From: Micromonospora sp. WMMD1082
GTDB taxonomy: Bacteria; Actinomycetota; Actinomycetes; Mycobacteriales; Micromonosporaceae
Direction of reading: 5' to 3'
Assembly: GCF_029626175.1 (NCBI RefSeq)
Contig: NZ_JARUBM010000002.1
Location: 1,674,001-1,738,000, forward strand
DNA: 64,000 nucleotides
Within the stretch, counting starts at the first letter, position 1; the number at the start of each line of letters is the position of its first letter. Below are positions 31,397 to 40,800 of the stretch, one piece after another. The notes under the pieces were generated by a model, which worked only from the letters and a program-made list of their open reading frames with translations, was not told where the DNA came from and made no database searches. Both the position numbers and the translations under genes were made by a program.

Positions 31397-32377
31397 GTGC
31401 CTCCTGCCGTACCCAGCCCGATCCGGCGACGCCGCCGGCTCGGCGGTGAACTGCGCCGGTTGCGCGAGGCTGCCGGGCTCACCGGAGACCAGGTGATCGA
31501 ACATCTCGGCTGGGCCTCCGCGTCCAAACTGTCCCGGATGGAGAACGGTCGCAGCCGGCCGGACCCGCAGGATGTCCGGGATCTGCTTGATCTGTACGGC
31601 GTCGACGACGCACTCCAGTCGGAACTGCTCGGCATCACGCACGAGGCCGGCAACATGCGCGGTTGGCTGAAGGGCTACCCGGCGATGACGCAGCAGCAGC
31701 GTGGCTTCGCCGAGTTGGAGGCGGGCTGCGCCGAGATCTCCGAGTACAACCCGGTGCTGGTGCCGGGGTTGTTGCAGACCACCGGGTACGCCCGGGTGCG
31801 GATCTCCTCGGCCTCGCAGGTCGACCACGCCGCCGGCGATCCGGAGGCCGACGAGGACATCGAGACCGAGATCAAGGCCCGGTTGGCGCGGCAGGCGGCA
31901 CTCACCCGGGAGACCGACGCGCCCCGCTACACGGCGGTGTTGGAGGAGACGGCGCTCGGCCACCGGGCCGGGCCGCCCGAGGTGCTCCGGGAGCAGTTGG
32001 CGCAGCTCTGCGAGCTGGCCATGCTGCCGAACGTCACGCTGCACGTGCTGCTCCGGGACACCCCGATCGGCCAGTGGTACCTCCCGCCGACCGCGTTCTC
32101 GATCTACCGGTTCGCCGATCCCCTCGATCCGGAGACGCTCGCCATCGAAGGTGGCTTCACCGACGTCATGTCGACCGAGCTAATCACTCTAAATCGCTAT
32201 AAAGTGGTGTTCGAGTGGCTATGCACGGCGGCACTCTCCGCAACGGACACCCTCTCCTGGCTGATCGAGTCCACGGGACGGCTGTCCACGGCGGTGAACC
32301 CGCCCACTGTGGCGTTCGGCCCGGCAACGGCGCCGGCCCAGCGCCGAGGATCCTCCGGGCGCCTGACGGAACGGTGA
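31397..32377 (+). CDS. XRE-family regulator with DUF5753 domain
   Basis: This 326-residue protein has an N-terminal helix-turn-helix (LGGELRRLREAAGLTGDQVI then HLGWASASKLSRMENGRSRP) and a C-terminal DUF5753 domain with EYNPVLVPGLLQTTGYARV and FADPLDPETLAIEGG. It starts at a GTG after AAAAGAGGA. These regulators are normally paired with a short DUF397 gene, and one follows here after 67 bp. Such pairs (as in WhiJ/BldB-type systems) affect development in streptomycetes. A low-GC patch near 32180-32220 lies within the coding region. Confidence 0.9.
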   Translation: MPPAVPSPIRRRRRLGGELRRLREAAGLTGDQVIEHLGWASASKLSRMENGRSRPDPQDVRDLLDLYGVDDALQSELLGITHEAGNMRGWLKGYPAMTQQQRGFAELEAGCAEISEYNPVLVPGLLQTTGYARVRISSASQVDHAAGDPEADEDIETEIKARLARQAALTRETDAPRYTAVLEETALGHRAGPPEVLREQLAQLCELAMLPNVTLHVLLRDTPIGQWYLPPTAFSIYRFADPLDPETLAIEGGFTDVMSTELITLNRYKVVFEWLCTAALSATDTLSWLIESTGRLSTAVNPPTVAFGPATAPAQRRGSSGRLTER

Positions 32378-32444
32378 CCGACTCCGGACGCCGTCGGGAC
32401 GTGCGGCGCCACTCGTTCCATCGGTTCACCTCAGGAGCGCAACG

Positions 32445-32681
32445 ATGAACAGATTCCGCAACACGCCGTCCGTCCTCGCCCAACTCGCGGACGCACCCTG
32501 GCGCACCAGCACGCGCAGCCAGACCTCCAACTGCGTGGAGGTCGCGCCGCTGTCCAACGGTCCCGCCGCGGTGGCGCTGCGCGACAGCAAGGACCGCGGT
32601 GGCCCGGTGCTGCTGTTCAACCGGGCCGGATGGCTGGGCTTCATCTCCGGTGCCAAGAACGGGCAGTTCGACCTGAACTAG
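32445..32681 (+). CDS. DUF397 domain protein, partner of the XRE regulator
   Basis: This 78-residue small protein has the DUF397 signature WRTSTRSQTSNCVEVAPL, then VALRDSKDRGGPVLLFNRAG and a C-terminal hydrophobic WLGFISGAK. An AGGAG site lies 6 bp before the ATG. It directly follows the XRE-DUF5753 gene, as in many actinobacterial pairs where the small protein modulates the regulator. It ends in a strong hairpin 15 bp downstream. Molecular activity is unknown. Confidence 0.93.
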   Translation: MNRFRNTPSVLAQLADAPWRTSTRSQTSNCVEVAPLSNGPAAVALRDSKDRGGPVLLFNRAGWLGFISGAKNGQFDLN

Positions 32682-32696
32682 CCCGCGGACACCCGC

Positions 32697-32726
32697 GGGG
32701 CCGCCGGCACCTGTGCCGGCGGCCCC
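32697..32726 (+). terminator. Terminator of the XRE/DUF397 operon
   Basis: A perfect 14-bp G/C stem with a 2-nt loop (CT as drawn) starts 15 bp after the DUF397 stop; no T tract. Confidence 0.8.
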
Positions 32727-32895
32727 GTCGTCGTACCACCCGGGCGACCCCGGTGAGCAGGGATCGGATGATCGGTCGGGGCTGCGAACCGATGGGCGCG
32801 TTTCACTTGCTGGGACGCGGACCGGGCGTACGATGGCGGGGTAGTGACGTGGAACTTCCAGCGTTTCACCCGTCGCGACACATCCGGAGACCCAC

Positions 32896-33168
32896 ATGCG
32901 GTTCCTGATCGTTCGCACCGCCATCCGCGCCGCCGCCGACACCGACATCACGGCCGCCTGGGCCGGAGGTCGCCGGCTGCGGGACGAAACCACCCGGCCC
33001 GAGCCGCGCCGTCAGGTCGTCCACGCCGAGGACCTCGACGCCGCGCTGCTGCTGGCTCGGGCGATCTCCACGGTCGGCGCCGTACGATCCGGCAAGCAAC
33101 GGGTCAAGGTGCTGCCGCTGGACGATCCGCACCACCGACGGGCCGACCCGGGCGGCCCCGGCACCTGA
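32896..33168 (+). CDS. Small hypothetical protein of 90 residues
   Basis: The ATG has GGAG 7 bp upstream. The product begins MRFLIVRTAIRAAADTDITA and is basic, with a helix around DLDAALLLARAISTVGAVRS and a polar His/Pro-rich end. No family is recognised and no membrane span is seen. A TACGAT hexamer lies at about 32829, 60 bp upstream, and could be its -10 box. The gene ends before a strong bidirectional hairpin shared with nudC. It may be a lineage-specific protein; coding is supported by codon bias and the ribosome site only. Confidence 0.5.
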   Translation: MRFLIVRTAIRAAADTDITAAWAGGRRLRDETTRPEPRRQVVHAEDLDAALLLARAISTVGAVRSGKQRVKVLPLDDPHHRRADPGGPGT

Positions 33169-33241
33169 ACCACCCGACGTCCGTCGTGGTCGACCGGCTC
33201 CCCCGCCGTGTTCCGCACCAGCCGACCACGACGGCCCGTGT

Positions 33242-33285
33242 CCCCGGCCCGTGACCGCCGCGGCAACGACGGTCACGGGCCGGGG
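33242..33285. terminator. Bidirectional terminator before nudC end
   Basis: Perfect 16-bp arms (CCCCGGCCCGTGACCG and complement) with a 12-nt loop between two convergent transcripts. Confidence 0.8.
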
Positions 33286-33308
33286 CCGCAAGAACGGCAG
33301 GGCCGGTG

Positions 33309-34259
33309 TCAGCAGTGCCCGTCGAGCCAGCGGTGGATGAGGAACAGCGCGATCGACGACGGCGGCGGCAGGAGCAGCCGGGCACCACCCACGTCGACCG
33401 GCCGGTCGGCGAGCGCCGCCCCGATCTCCTGTCGGGAGAACCAGCGCGCCTGGGCGATCTCGACGGGATCGGTCCGCACCGGATGATCCGCGTCGGCGGT
33501 GGCCAGGAAGCCGAGCATCAACGAACCGGGGAACGGCCATGCCTGGCTGCCCGCGTACGCGATGTCGGAGACCGGGACGCCGACCTCCTCGTGTACCTCC
33601 CGCAGCACCGCGGCCTCGGCCGACTCCCCCGGCTCCACGTAACCGGCCAGGCAGGAAAACCGGCGCCGCCCCTCCGCGCTGGGCCAGGTGGCGTTGTTGC
33701 CGAGCAGGCACCGCCCGTCGACGCCGTCGACCCCGTCGTGCACGAGCACGATCATCGCCGGATCGGTCCGCGGCCACACCCGCTCGCCGGTACGGTCCAC
33801 CCTGGACCAGCCGGCCTCGTCCGCCCGGGTCGACTCGCCCGTGATCGGATGGTAGAGATGCCGCAGGTGCCAGTTGGTCAGCGCCAGCGCCGTGGTGAAG
33901 AGGCCGGCGTCGCGGTCGCTGAGCAGGTGACCGATGTCCCTCAGGTGGGCCGGCCGGGTGTCCGGCACGGTCGCCAGCGCGGTGTGCACGCAGAAGACCG
34001 GCACCCCGTCCGGTTCGACGCCGAGGAACATCGCCCCGGCGGCGAGCGCCGGCGGCAGGCCGTCGGCCTCCACCAGCACCAGCGCCGGCACGGAGCTGTC
34101 GGTACGCACCAGGGCCCGCCCGCCGGCCTCGACGTCGAGGACCAGCACCCGCGCACCGGCCCACGCGTGGGCCAGCCACTGCGGATCGGTACGCCGGTGC
34201 GCGCTCCGGTCCAGCGTGGAACGGGCCAGCGGCGGGCTGGTTTCCCCGTGCTGGTTCAC
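33309..34259 (-). CDS. nudC: NAD(+) diphosphatase (Nudix)
   Basis: This 316-residue Nudix hydrolase cleaves NADH/NAD and can remove NAD caps from RNA. The Nudix box GYVEPGESAEAAVLREVHEEVG is present, followed 18 or so residues later by SQAWPFPGSLMLGF, the NudC-specific SQPWPFPxS pattern with Ala in place of the first Pro. The zinc cysteines of the E. coli enzyme are missing, as in many actinobacterial members. It starts in the last 4 bp of the upstream M16 gene, so it is coupled to it. M. tuberculosis has the same gene (Rv3199c) near mrx1. Confidence 0.93.
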   Translation of the reverse strand: MNQHGETSPPLARSTLDRSAHRRTDPQWLAHAWAGARVLVLDVEAGGRALVRTDSSVPALVLVEADGLPPALAAGAMFLGVEPDGVPVFCVHTALATVPDTRPAHLRDIGHLLSDRDAGLFTTALALTNWHLRHLYHPITGESTRADEAGWSRVDRTGERVWPRTDPAMIVLVHDGVDGVDGRCLLGNNATWPSAEGRRRFSCLAGYVEPGESAEAAVLREVHEEVGVPVSDIAYAGSQAWPFPGSLMLGFLATADADHPVRTDPVEIAQARWFSRQEIGAALADRPVDVGGARLLLPPPSSIALFLIHRWLDGHC

Positions 34260-35578
34260 GGCTCCACCGGCACGGCCTCGACCCTGGTCAGGGTGCCCAG
34301 GGACGCCGCAACCCGCTCGGCGTCGCCGAGCACGACGGTGACCGCCCGCGACGGGGCGAGGTAGCGGGCCGCCGCCCCGGTGACGTCGTCGACGCTCACC
34401 TTCGCCAGCCGGGCCGCGTGTTCGGCCAGGAAGTCCAGCCGCAGCCCGTTGCCGGCGTACGCGCTGACCAGCGACGCCAGCCCCGCCTGGGTGGAGATGC
34501 CGAGCTGGAGCGTGCCGAGGGCGTACTGCCGGGCCTGTTCCAACTCCTCCGGCGCGGGCGGCACGGTGGCGAGCCGGCCCAACTCGTAGCTCGTCTCCAG
34601 CAGCGCCGGCGCGGTCACCTCGGTGGCCACCTCGGCGGCCGCCACCAGCACCGAGCCGGCCACCGAGTGCTCGATCAGCGAGTGCGGCCCGTACGTGTAG
34701 CCCTTGTCCTCACGGATGTTCTCCACCCAGCGGGAGGAGAAGTACCCACCGAAGATCAGGTTGGCCAGTTGCAGGGCGGCATGGTCGGGGTGCGTACGCG
34801 GCACCGCCGGCAGCGCCACCCGCATCGACGACTGCACCGAACCGGGCCGGTCGACCAGCAACAGCGGGCCGGGCTCCAGCGGCGGGGCCGGCGGCACGTC
34901 GGCGGTGTGACCGGCGCCGTCCCAGCCGCCGAGGGCCTTCTCGGCCGCGTCCAGGGCCCGCTCCGGGCGCACGTCGCCGACCAGCACGAGCACCGCACCC
35001 GCCGGGTGTACCCGCTGGGCGTGCAACGTCCGCAACGCGCCCGGACGGACGGCCCTGACCTGCTCCGGGTCCGGCGTCTGGACGGCGTACGGGTGGCGGC
35101 CGTAGATCCGCCTCAGCAGCGCCGTACGGGTCAGGTGCGCCGGCTGGCTCCGGGCGACCTGGATCCCGTCGACCAGCCGGTCGCGCTCGACGCCCACCCA
35201 CTCGGCGGGGTAGCTGGCGCCGGTGAGCACCTCGGCGAGGATCTCCAGCATCCGGTCCAGCCCGGTGGCCAGCCCGGCCCCGGAGATCATCAGCCGGTCC
35301 GGATCGAGCCCGGCGGCGAGCCCACCGCCGATCCGCTGCAGCTCCGCGGCGATCTGCACGCTGCTCATCGTCTCCGTGCCGGAGAGCAGGGTCTGCGTGA
35401 GCAGGTGACCACGGGCCAGGTGGGCCCGTCCGAAGGGCATCCAGAGCCGCAGCTCCACCAGCGGGACCGCCGGCCGGCGCACCACGATCACGGTGAGCCC
35501 GTTGTCGAGCGTGCGCTCCACCTGCCGGGGCAGCTTGAGCCGGCGGTTCGGCCCGAGCGGCGGCAGCGGCCGGCTCAT
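34256..35578 (-). CDS. M16-family peptidase-like subunit without zinc motif
   Basis: This 440-residue protein has the M16 fold (TLDNGLTVIVVRRPAVPLVE at the start; FGGYFSSRWVENIREDKGYTYG in the second half). At the place of the HxxEH zinc motif it reads HLARGHLLTQ, so it cannot bind the catalytic zinc. It retains the substrate-binding Arg/Tyr segment (RxxxGYTYG). With the active partner directly upstream (4-bp overlap), the two should form a heterodimer like mitochondrial processing peptidase or PqqF-type pairs. Substrates are unknown. Confidence 0.9.
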   Translation of the reverse strand: MSRPLPPLGPNRRLKLPRQVERTLDNGLTVIVVRRPAVPLVELRLWMPFGRAHLARGHLLTQTLLSGTETMSSVQIAAELQRIGGGLAAGLDPDRLMISGAGLATGLDRMLEILAEVLTGASYPAEWVGVERDRLVDGIQVARSQPAHLTRTALLRRIYGRHPYAVQTPDPEQVRAVRPGALRTLHAQRVHPAGAVLVLVGDVRPERALDAAEKALGGWDGAGHTADVPPAPPLEPGPLLLVDRPGSVQSSMRVALPAVPRTHPDHAALQLANLIFGGYFSSRWVENIREDKGYTYGPHSLIEHSVAGSVLVAAAEVATEVTAPALLETSYELGRLATVPPAPEELEQARQYALGTLQLGISTQAGLASLVSAYAGNGLRLDFLAEHAARLAKVSVDDVTGAAARYLAPSRAVTVVLGDAERVAASLGTLTRVEAVPVEP

Positions 35579-36885
35579 TGGGCACCTCCGGGAATGACCT
35601 CGACGGACGCGCGGTGCTCCGGGCGCAGGGTGGCGGCGGCCGCGCGGACCTGCTCGTCGGTGACCTCACCGATCAGCCGCGGCAGTTCGCCGAGCAGGCC
35701 CGGCTCACCGCGCTGCTGCTCCAGCACCGCCATCCGGAGCGCGCGGCCGAGCACCGCGTCGGCGTCGCGCAGCAGGTGGGTGGCCATCCGGGCCTGGGTG
35801 CGGGCCAACTCGCCGTCGCCGGGACCGTCCGTGGCGAGCCGGTCCAGTTCCTCGTCGACGGTGCGCAGCACCTTGTCCACGTCGCCGCTCGGCGGCAGGT
35901 GCGCCTGGAGCAGCAGGGCCGTGGGGTCGCGTACGTCGAACGGGTCTCCCATGAACCCGAGGTACCCGCCCACGCTGGTCACCGCGCGGTCCCGGTGTAC
36001 CAGCCGCTCGACCAGCCGGGACGCGTCACCGTCGGTGAGCACCTCGGCCAGCACCACGTACGGCAGGTAGGCGGCGAAGTCGCCGACCGGGTCGGGCACC
36101 CGCCACGCCGACGCCACCGCCGGCAGCGGGGCCAACCGATCGGTGTACGCGGTGCGCCGCTCGGCGGTCGGCCCCGGCTCGGCGAAGTCCGGCCGGCCGG
36201 GCGCCGCGCGGCCCGGAACGTCGCCGAAGTGCCGCTCGATCAGCGTGACGGCCTCGGTGACGTCGATGTCCCCGCTGACCGCGAGCACCGCGTTGCCGCT
36301 GGCGTAGTAGCGCCGGAAGAAGTCGTCGGCGTCGGCGACGGTCGCCGACTCCAGATCGTCGAAGGAGCCGTACCCGTCGTGCGCGTTGGGGAAGGTGTCG
36401 AACATGACCGGCGGCAGGGTCAGCCAGGGGAAGCCGCCGTAGGGCCGGTTGAGCACGTTGACCCGGATCTCCTCCTTGACCACGTCGATCTGGTTGCGCA
36501 GGTTCTCCTCGGTCAGCCGGGGGCCGCGCATCCGGTCCGCCTCCAGGAACAGCGCCCGCTCCAGGGCGTTGCTCGGCAGGGTCTCGAAGTAGTCGGTGTA
36601 GTCCAGGTGGGTGGAGCCGTTGAAGGTGCCGCCCGCGCCCTGTACGTACCGGAAGTGAGCGAGCTTCTCCAGGTTCTCCGAACCCTGGAACATCAGGTGC
36701 TCGAAGAGGTGGGCGAAGCCGGTACGCCCCTCGGGCTCGGAGCGTATGCCGACGTCGTAGACGACCGCCACCCCGATGACCGGGGCGCTGCGATCCGGGG
36801 TGAGGACGACCCGTAGGCCGTTGTCGAGGGTGAACCGCTCGACCGGATACCTCGTCGCTGGGATTCTCGCTCTGCGGGTCGGCAC
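35575..36885 (-). CDS. M16-family zinc metallopeptidase, active subunit
   Basis: This 436-residue protein has the inverted zinc motif HLFEH (His59, Glu62, His63) in GFAHLFEHLMFQGSE and the downstream Glu region ENLRNQIDVVKEEI. It opens with ARIPATRYPVERFTLDNGLR, with no signal peptide, so it acts in the cytoplasm. It is the first gene of an operon with the inactive M16 partner and nudC, each overlapping the next by 4 bp. It probably trims peptides. A role with the RiPP-like cassette 6 kb away is possible but not supported by position. Confidence 0.93.
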   Translation of the reverse strand: MPTRRARIPATRYPVERFTLDNGLRVVLTPDRSAPVIGVAVVYDVGIRSEPEGRTGFAHLFEHLMFQGSENLEKLAHFRYVQGAGGTFNGSTHLDYTDYFETLPSNALERALFLEADRMRGPRLTEENLRNQIDVVKEEIRVNVLNRPYGGFPWLTLPPVMFDTFPNAHDGYGSFDDLESATVADADDFFRRYYASGNAVLAVSGDIDVTEAVTLIERHFGDVPGRAAPGRPDFAEPGPTAERRTAYTDRLAPLPAVASAWRVPDPVGDFAAYLPYVVLAEVLTDGDASRLVERLVHRDRAVTSVGGYLGFMGDPFDVRDPTALLLQAHLPPSGDVDKVLRTVDEELDRLATDGPGDGELARTQARMATHLLRDADAVLGRALRMAVLEQQRGEPGLLGELPRLIGEVTDEQVRAAAATLRPEHRASVEVIPGGAQ

Positions 36886-36969
36886 GGATCCGACCCTAAC
36901 GTCTCGGCGCGTCCGGGACGGCCACCTGCCGACAGCCGGCCGGGCGCCGGCGGTATCCGGCCGCCCCGG

Positions 36970-37158
36970 TCAGCCCACCGCGCCGTCCGGCCGATCGGTC
37001 GACACCGACGGCCCGCGCACTTCCACCAGGCCGGACGGGGCGGACCCACCCGGCGTGACCGGCCAGGGTGTGAACGCCGCCACCGTGGCGAGCAGCAACC
37101 CGACGACCGCCACCGCGACCACCAGGAGCAGTTCGCGCAACGCTGCGGAGCCCAGCAT
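36970..37158 (-). CDS. Small single-span membrane protein
   Basis: This 62-residue protein begins MLGSAALRELLLVVAVAVVG and has one membrane span (about residues 9-30). A short extracytoplasmic tail ending in SVSTDRPDGAVG follows. A GGGAGGG site lies 6 bp before the ATG. No family recognised. It lies 84 bp upstream of the M16 operon in the same direction and may be its first gene. The frame extends upstream to 37245 but without a ribosome site. Confidence 0.6.
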   Translation of the reverse strand: MLGSAALRELLLVVAVAVVGLLLATVAAFTPWPVTPGGSAPSGLVEVRGPSVSTDRPDGAVG

Positions 37159-37372
37159 GGTCGTCCCTCCCGCACGAGCCGATCCCCCGCGGCTCTTCCC
37201 GCGGGCCCAGCCTCGCCCAGCCGGGCGGTGGTCACAGTCGTCCACCCGACGGTACGACGGCTGATTGCCGACTCAGGGTTCCACCGTTAGCGGCCCGATA
37301 CGCCGACGGCCGGGCCGCCGCCGGTGCGTACTGCTCCGACGATGACCCGGCCGGTGACCGGTGACCCTGGGG

Positions 37373-37576
37373 TCAGAGCGGACGGATGTTCTCCGCCTGC
37401 GGGCCCTTCTGGCCCTGGACGACCTCGAACTCCACCCGCTGGTTCTCGTCCAGGCTGCGGTAGCCGGAGGACTGGATTGCCGAGAAGTGGGCGAAGACGT
37501 CCGCGCCGCCGCCGTCCGGGGTGATGAAGCCGAAGCCCTTGTCAGCGTTGAACCACTTGACGGTGCCAATAGCCAT
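37373..37576 (-). CDS. Cold-shock domain protein
   Basis: This 67-residue CspA-family RNA chaperone has the RNP1 motif [11 protein letters not shown] and RNP2 motif DVFAHFSAI. It starts [17 protein letters not shown] and ends [10 protein letters not shown], the full family length. The ATG at 37576 has AAGGAG 11 bp upstream. The leader contains two overlapping hairpins right before the ribosome site (37592-37628), consistent with temperature or folding control known for csp messages. The first 61 residues of the open frame upstream are leader, not protein. Confidence 0.95.
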   Translation of the reverse strand: MAIGTVKWFNADKGFGFITPDGGGADVFAHFSAIQSSGYRSLDENQRVEFEVVQGQKGPQAENIRPL

Positions 37577-37587
37577 GCTTGTTTCGT

Positions 37588-37628
37588 CTCCTTGACGGAA
37601 CGTCAACCCCACACCTGTTGTGGGGTTG
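37588..37628 (-). promoter_or_regulatory. Overlapping hairpins at the csp ribosome site
   Basis: On the minus strand a 10-bp perfect stem (CAACCCCACA and complement, 37604-37628) shares the bases TTG with a second stem, TTGACG-TTC-CGTCAA (37592-37606). The second stem runs into the AAGGAG ribosome site. Only one can form fully at a time, so the leader may switch exposure of the ribosome site. Confidence 0.6.
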
Positions 37629-37705
37629 AAAGAGGAATGTCCCGTGCGAACGTGCCCGGAACGCCTGTCGCTGCTGGTCGCCCCGCCCGGAGAAGTCCGG
37701 ACATA

Positions 37706-37740
37706 ACAAAGAGCGCCTGGGGCCACAATCCGCCAGGCGC
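37706..37740 (-). terminator. Terminator of the adnA-adnB operon
   Basis: The stem GCGCCTGG/CCAGGCGC (37713-37740) with a 12-nt loop is followed on the minus strand by TCTTTGTTA, a U-rich tail. It lies 69 bp after the adnB stop and before the csp gene. Confidence 0.65.
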
Positions 37741-37808
37741 AAACAGAGCTGGTAACCAAAACTGCAACGCGGGAACCCTACCACGGATCTGGGGCGAGCA
37801 ACATAGCC

Positions 37809-40800
37809 TCACGGCAACTCGGGAACCGACCGGATCAACCTGGTCAGCCCGTCGGCGTCGAGCAGGTCCGCCGGCCGGACCGTCGCGCCGTCCCGCACGT
37901 AGTGGAAGGCCGCGCCGACCCGGTCGACCGGCACGCCGGCCAGCTCGGCCCAGGCCAGTCGGTAGACCGCCAACTGCACCGCGGCCACCTCGGCGGCCCT
38001 GCCGTCGGGGCGGGCGCCGGTCTTCCAGTCGACCACGTCGAAGCGGTCGCCGGGGCGACGGAACACGGCGTCCATCCGGCCGCGGACGACCACGCCGCCG
38101 ATCACCGTGGCGAACGGCACCTCCACCTCGACCGGTGTCCGGTCCGCCCACTCGCTCGCCAGAAAGCGCCGCTGAAGCTCGGCCAACTCCTCGTCCGGCG
38201 CGGCGTCGGCGTCCGCCGCCCCCGGCAGTTCGTCGGTGTCGAGCAGCCGGTCCGCCCCGAACCGCTGCTCCAACCAGGCGTGGAACGCGGTGCCCCGGCG
38301 GGCGTACGGGTTGGGCTCGGTCGGCAGCGGCCGGCGCAGTGCCCGGGCCAGCGCCGCCGGATCCCGGCGCAGCGCGACCAGTTGCGTCACCGACAGGTGC
38401 TCGGGCAGCGCCACCTCGATCGGGCCGGAGAGCCGGCTCAGCTCCGCCCGCTCGGCGAGCAGCAGATCGGCCTCCCGCCGCCACCGGGCCACCTCCGGAT
38501 CCCCGGCCGCCGTGCCCTCGGGCTCGACCACAGCGTCCCCGTCGGTCAGGAAGCGGCGTACCAGTGCCGCCGCCTCCGTGAGCGTCGGACGGCGGACGCC
38601 GAGCGGGTCGGCCGGCCACTCGGCCCGCAGCACCACCTCGCTGGTCGGGTTCACCGCGTCCGGCGCGGGTTCCGGCGTCCACTCGTCGACCAGGTGACCG
38701 GCGCCGCCGTCCAGACATGCGCCGTGCACCTCACGCAGCAACGCCGACGGCCCGCGCGGCCGCTTGGTGCCCGCGCCCCACCAGTGGCCCGAACAGAGCA
38801 GCAGGCGGCGCGGACGGGTCACCGCCACATACGCCAGCCGCCGCTCCTCCCGCTCGTCGTGGGCCCGCCAGGCGGCGGTGAAGTCCTCCACCGCCCGGAC
38901 CACGCCGCGCTGGTCGTCCGCCTCGGCCAGGGCCAGCTCGGGCAGCCCGTCGGCGTCGCCGCGCAGCGGGAACGGCAGCGCGCCCAGCCCGCCAAGCCAG
39001 TGGTCCGTGTTGCGGACCGGCCCCGGCCACACCCCCCGACTCAGCCCGGCCACCGCGACCACGTCCCATTCCAGCCCCTTGGCGGCGTGCGCGGTGAGGA
39101 TCTGCACCGCCCCCTCGACCACCTCCACCTCGCCCGGTGCGAGGCCACGCTCCTCGTCCTCGGCGGCGGCGAGATAGGCCAGGAAGCCGGCGAGCGTCGC
39201 CCCCGGTGACTCCCCACTGAACCGGGCGGCCACGTCGCCCAGCGCGTCCAGGTGGCCCCGGGCCAGGCCGGCGTCGCCGGCGCCGCCCCGTCCGGCGCGC
39301 ACCGCCACCTCCACGTCCAGGCCGGTGGTCCGCTCCACGTCCGCGATCAGCTCCGGCAGCGACTGGTCCAGCCGGTAGCGGAGCAGGCCCAGTTCCCGGG
39401 CGTACGCCCGCAGCCGCGCGTACCCCTCGGCCGAGTACGCCTGGGCGGGGCCCAGGTCGGCCAGCGCCTCGACCAGGGTGGCCTCGTCGAGGCGGTCCGG
39501 GGTGATCTCCGCAGCCTCGTCGTCGGCGAGCTTGCGACGGGCCGCCGCGATGCCCCTGGCCCGGCGGTGCAGGGCGACCAGGTCCCGGGGGCCGATCCGC
39601 CACCGGGCGCCGGTCAGCAGGCGCAGCAGCGCCGCACCGTCGGTCGGGTCGGCCAGCACCCGCAGGGTGCACACCACGTCGCGCACCTCCGGGGTGTCCA
39701 GCAGGCCGCCCAGCCCGACCACCTCGACGGGCAGGCCGCGCTCGCGCAACGCGGCGGCGATCGGCGGGATCTGGCTGCGCAGCCGGACCAGCACCGCCGT
39801 GGTCGGGCGCCGCGTGACCGGGATCTGCTCGGGCAGCGCCTGGGGTGTCCCGGCCGCGCCCCGCCAGGCGGCCAGCAGGCTGTCGGCGATCCAGTCGGCC
39901 TCGTCGGCGTACGTCGGCAGCAACGCGCAGTGCACGGTGCCGGCGGCGGTGCCGCGCGGGCTGCGGTGCGGGATCGGTTCGCGGACACTGAGCGCGGCGT
40001 GCAGCTCGGGCACCCGGGCGCCGGCCGCCCGCAGCGGGGTGGCCAGTGCGTTCGCCACCGCGAGGATCTCCGGGCGGTTGCGCCAGCTGGTGGTCAGCCC
40101 GAGCACCCGGGCCGGCGTGCCGTCGGCGCGGGCGAACTCGGCCGGGAAGCGGTCCAGCGTGCCGGCGCTGGCACCCCGCCAGCCGTAGATGGACTGGCAG
40201 GGGTCGCCCACGGCGGTCACCGGATGCCCCCCGCCGAACAGCGCGCCGAGCAGCACCACCTGGGCGTGGCTGGTGTCCTGGTACTCGTCGAGCAGCACCA
40301 CGCGGTAGCGGCTGCGCTCGATCTCGCCGACGGCCGGGTGGTCGCGGGCCACCCGGGCGGCCCGGGCGAGCTGGTCGGCGAAGTCCATCGCCTCGAAGTC
40401 GTCCTTGCGGCGGGCGTACGCGCGCACCAGGGGCAGCAGCTTCAGCCGGGTCTGCTGGAGCGCGAGGGCCCGTCGCACGTCGGCGTAGACCCGCCCCGGG
40501 CGGGACTGGACGTCGGCGAAGAAGCGGCCGGTCCAGGCGGCCAGCTCGTCCGGGTCGACCAGGTGCTCGTCCAGCTCGCCGGCGAGCGCCAGCACCGCGT
40601 CGGTGACCGTGCTGGGCATCCGGTCCACCTCGGACATGTCCCCGTCGTAGTTGCGCACGATCAGGTCGACCAACTGCCAGCGGGACGCCTCGGTGAGCAG
40701 CCGGGTGGAGGGCTCGTAACCGGCGCGCAGCCCGTGCTCGGTGACGATCCGCCCGGCGTACGAGTGGTAGGTGGCCACCGTGGGCTCTCCCGCGAGGGGG

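Noticed and set aside
34256-35578. Second M16 gene as a pseudogene because HxxEH is missing
   Set aside because: The frame is intact, the length is normal, the substrate-binding part is kept, and inactive partner subunits are well known in this family.
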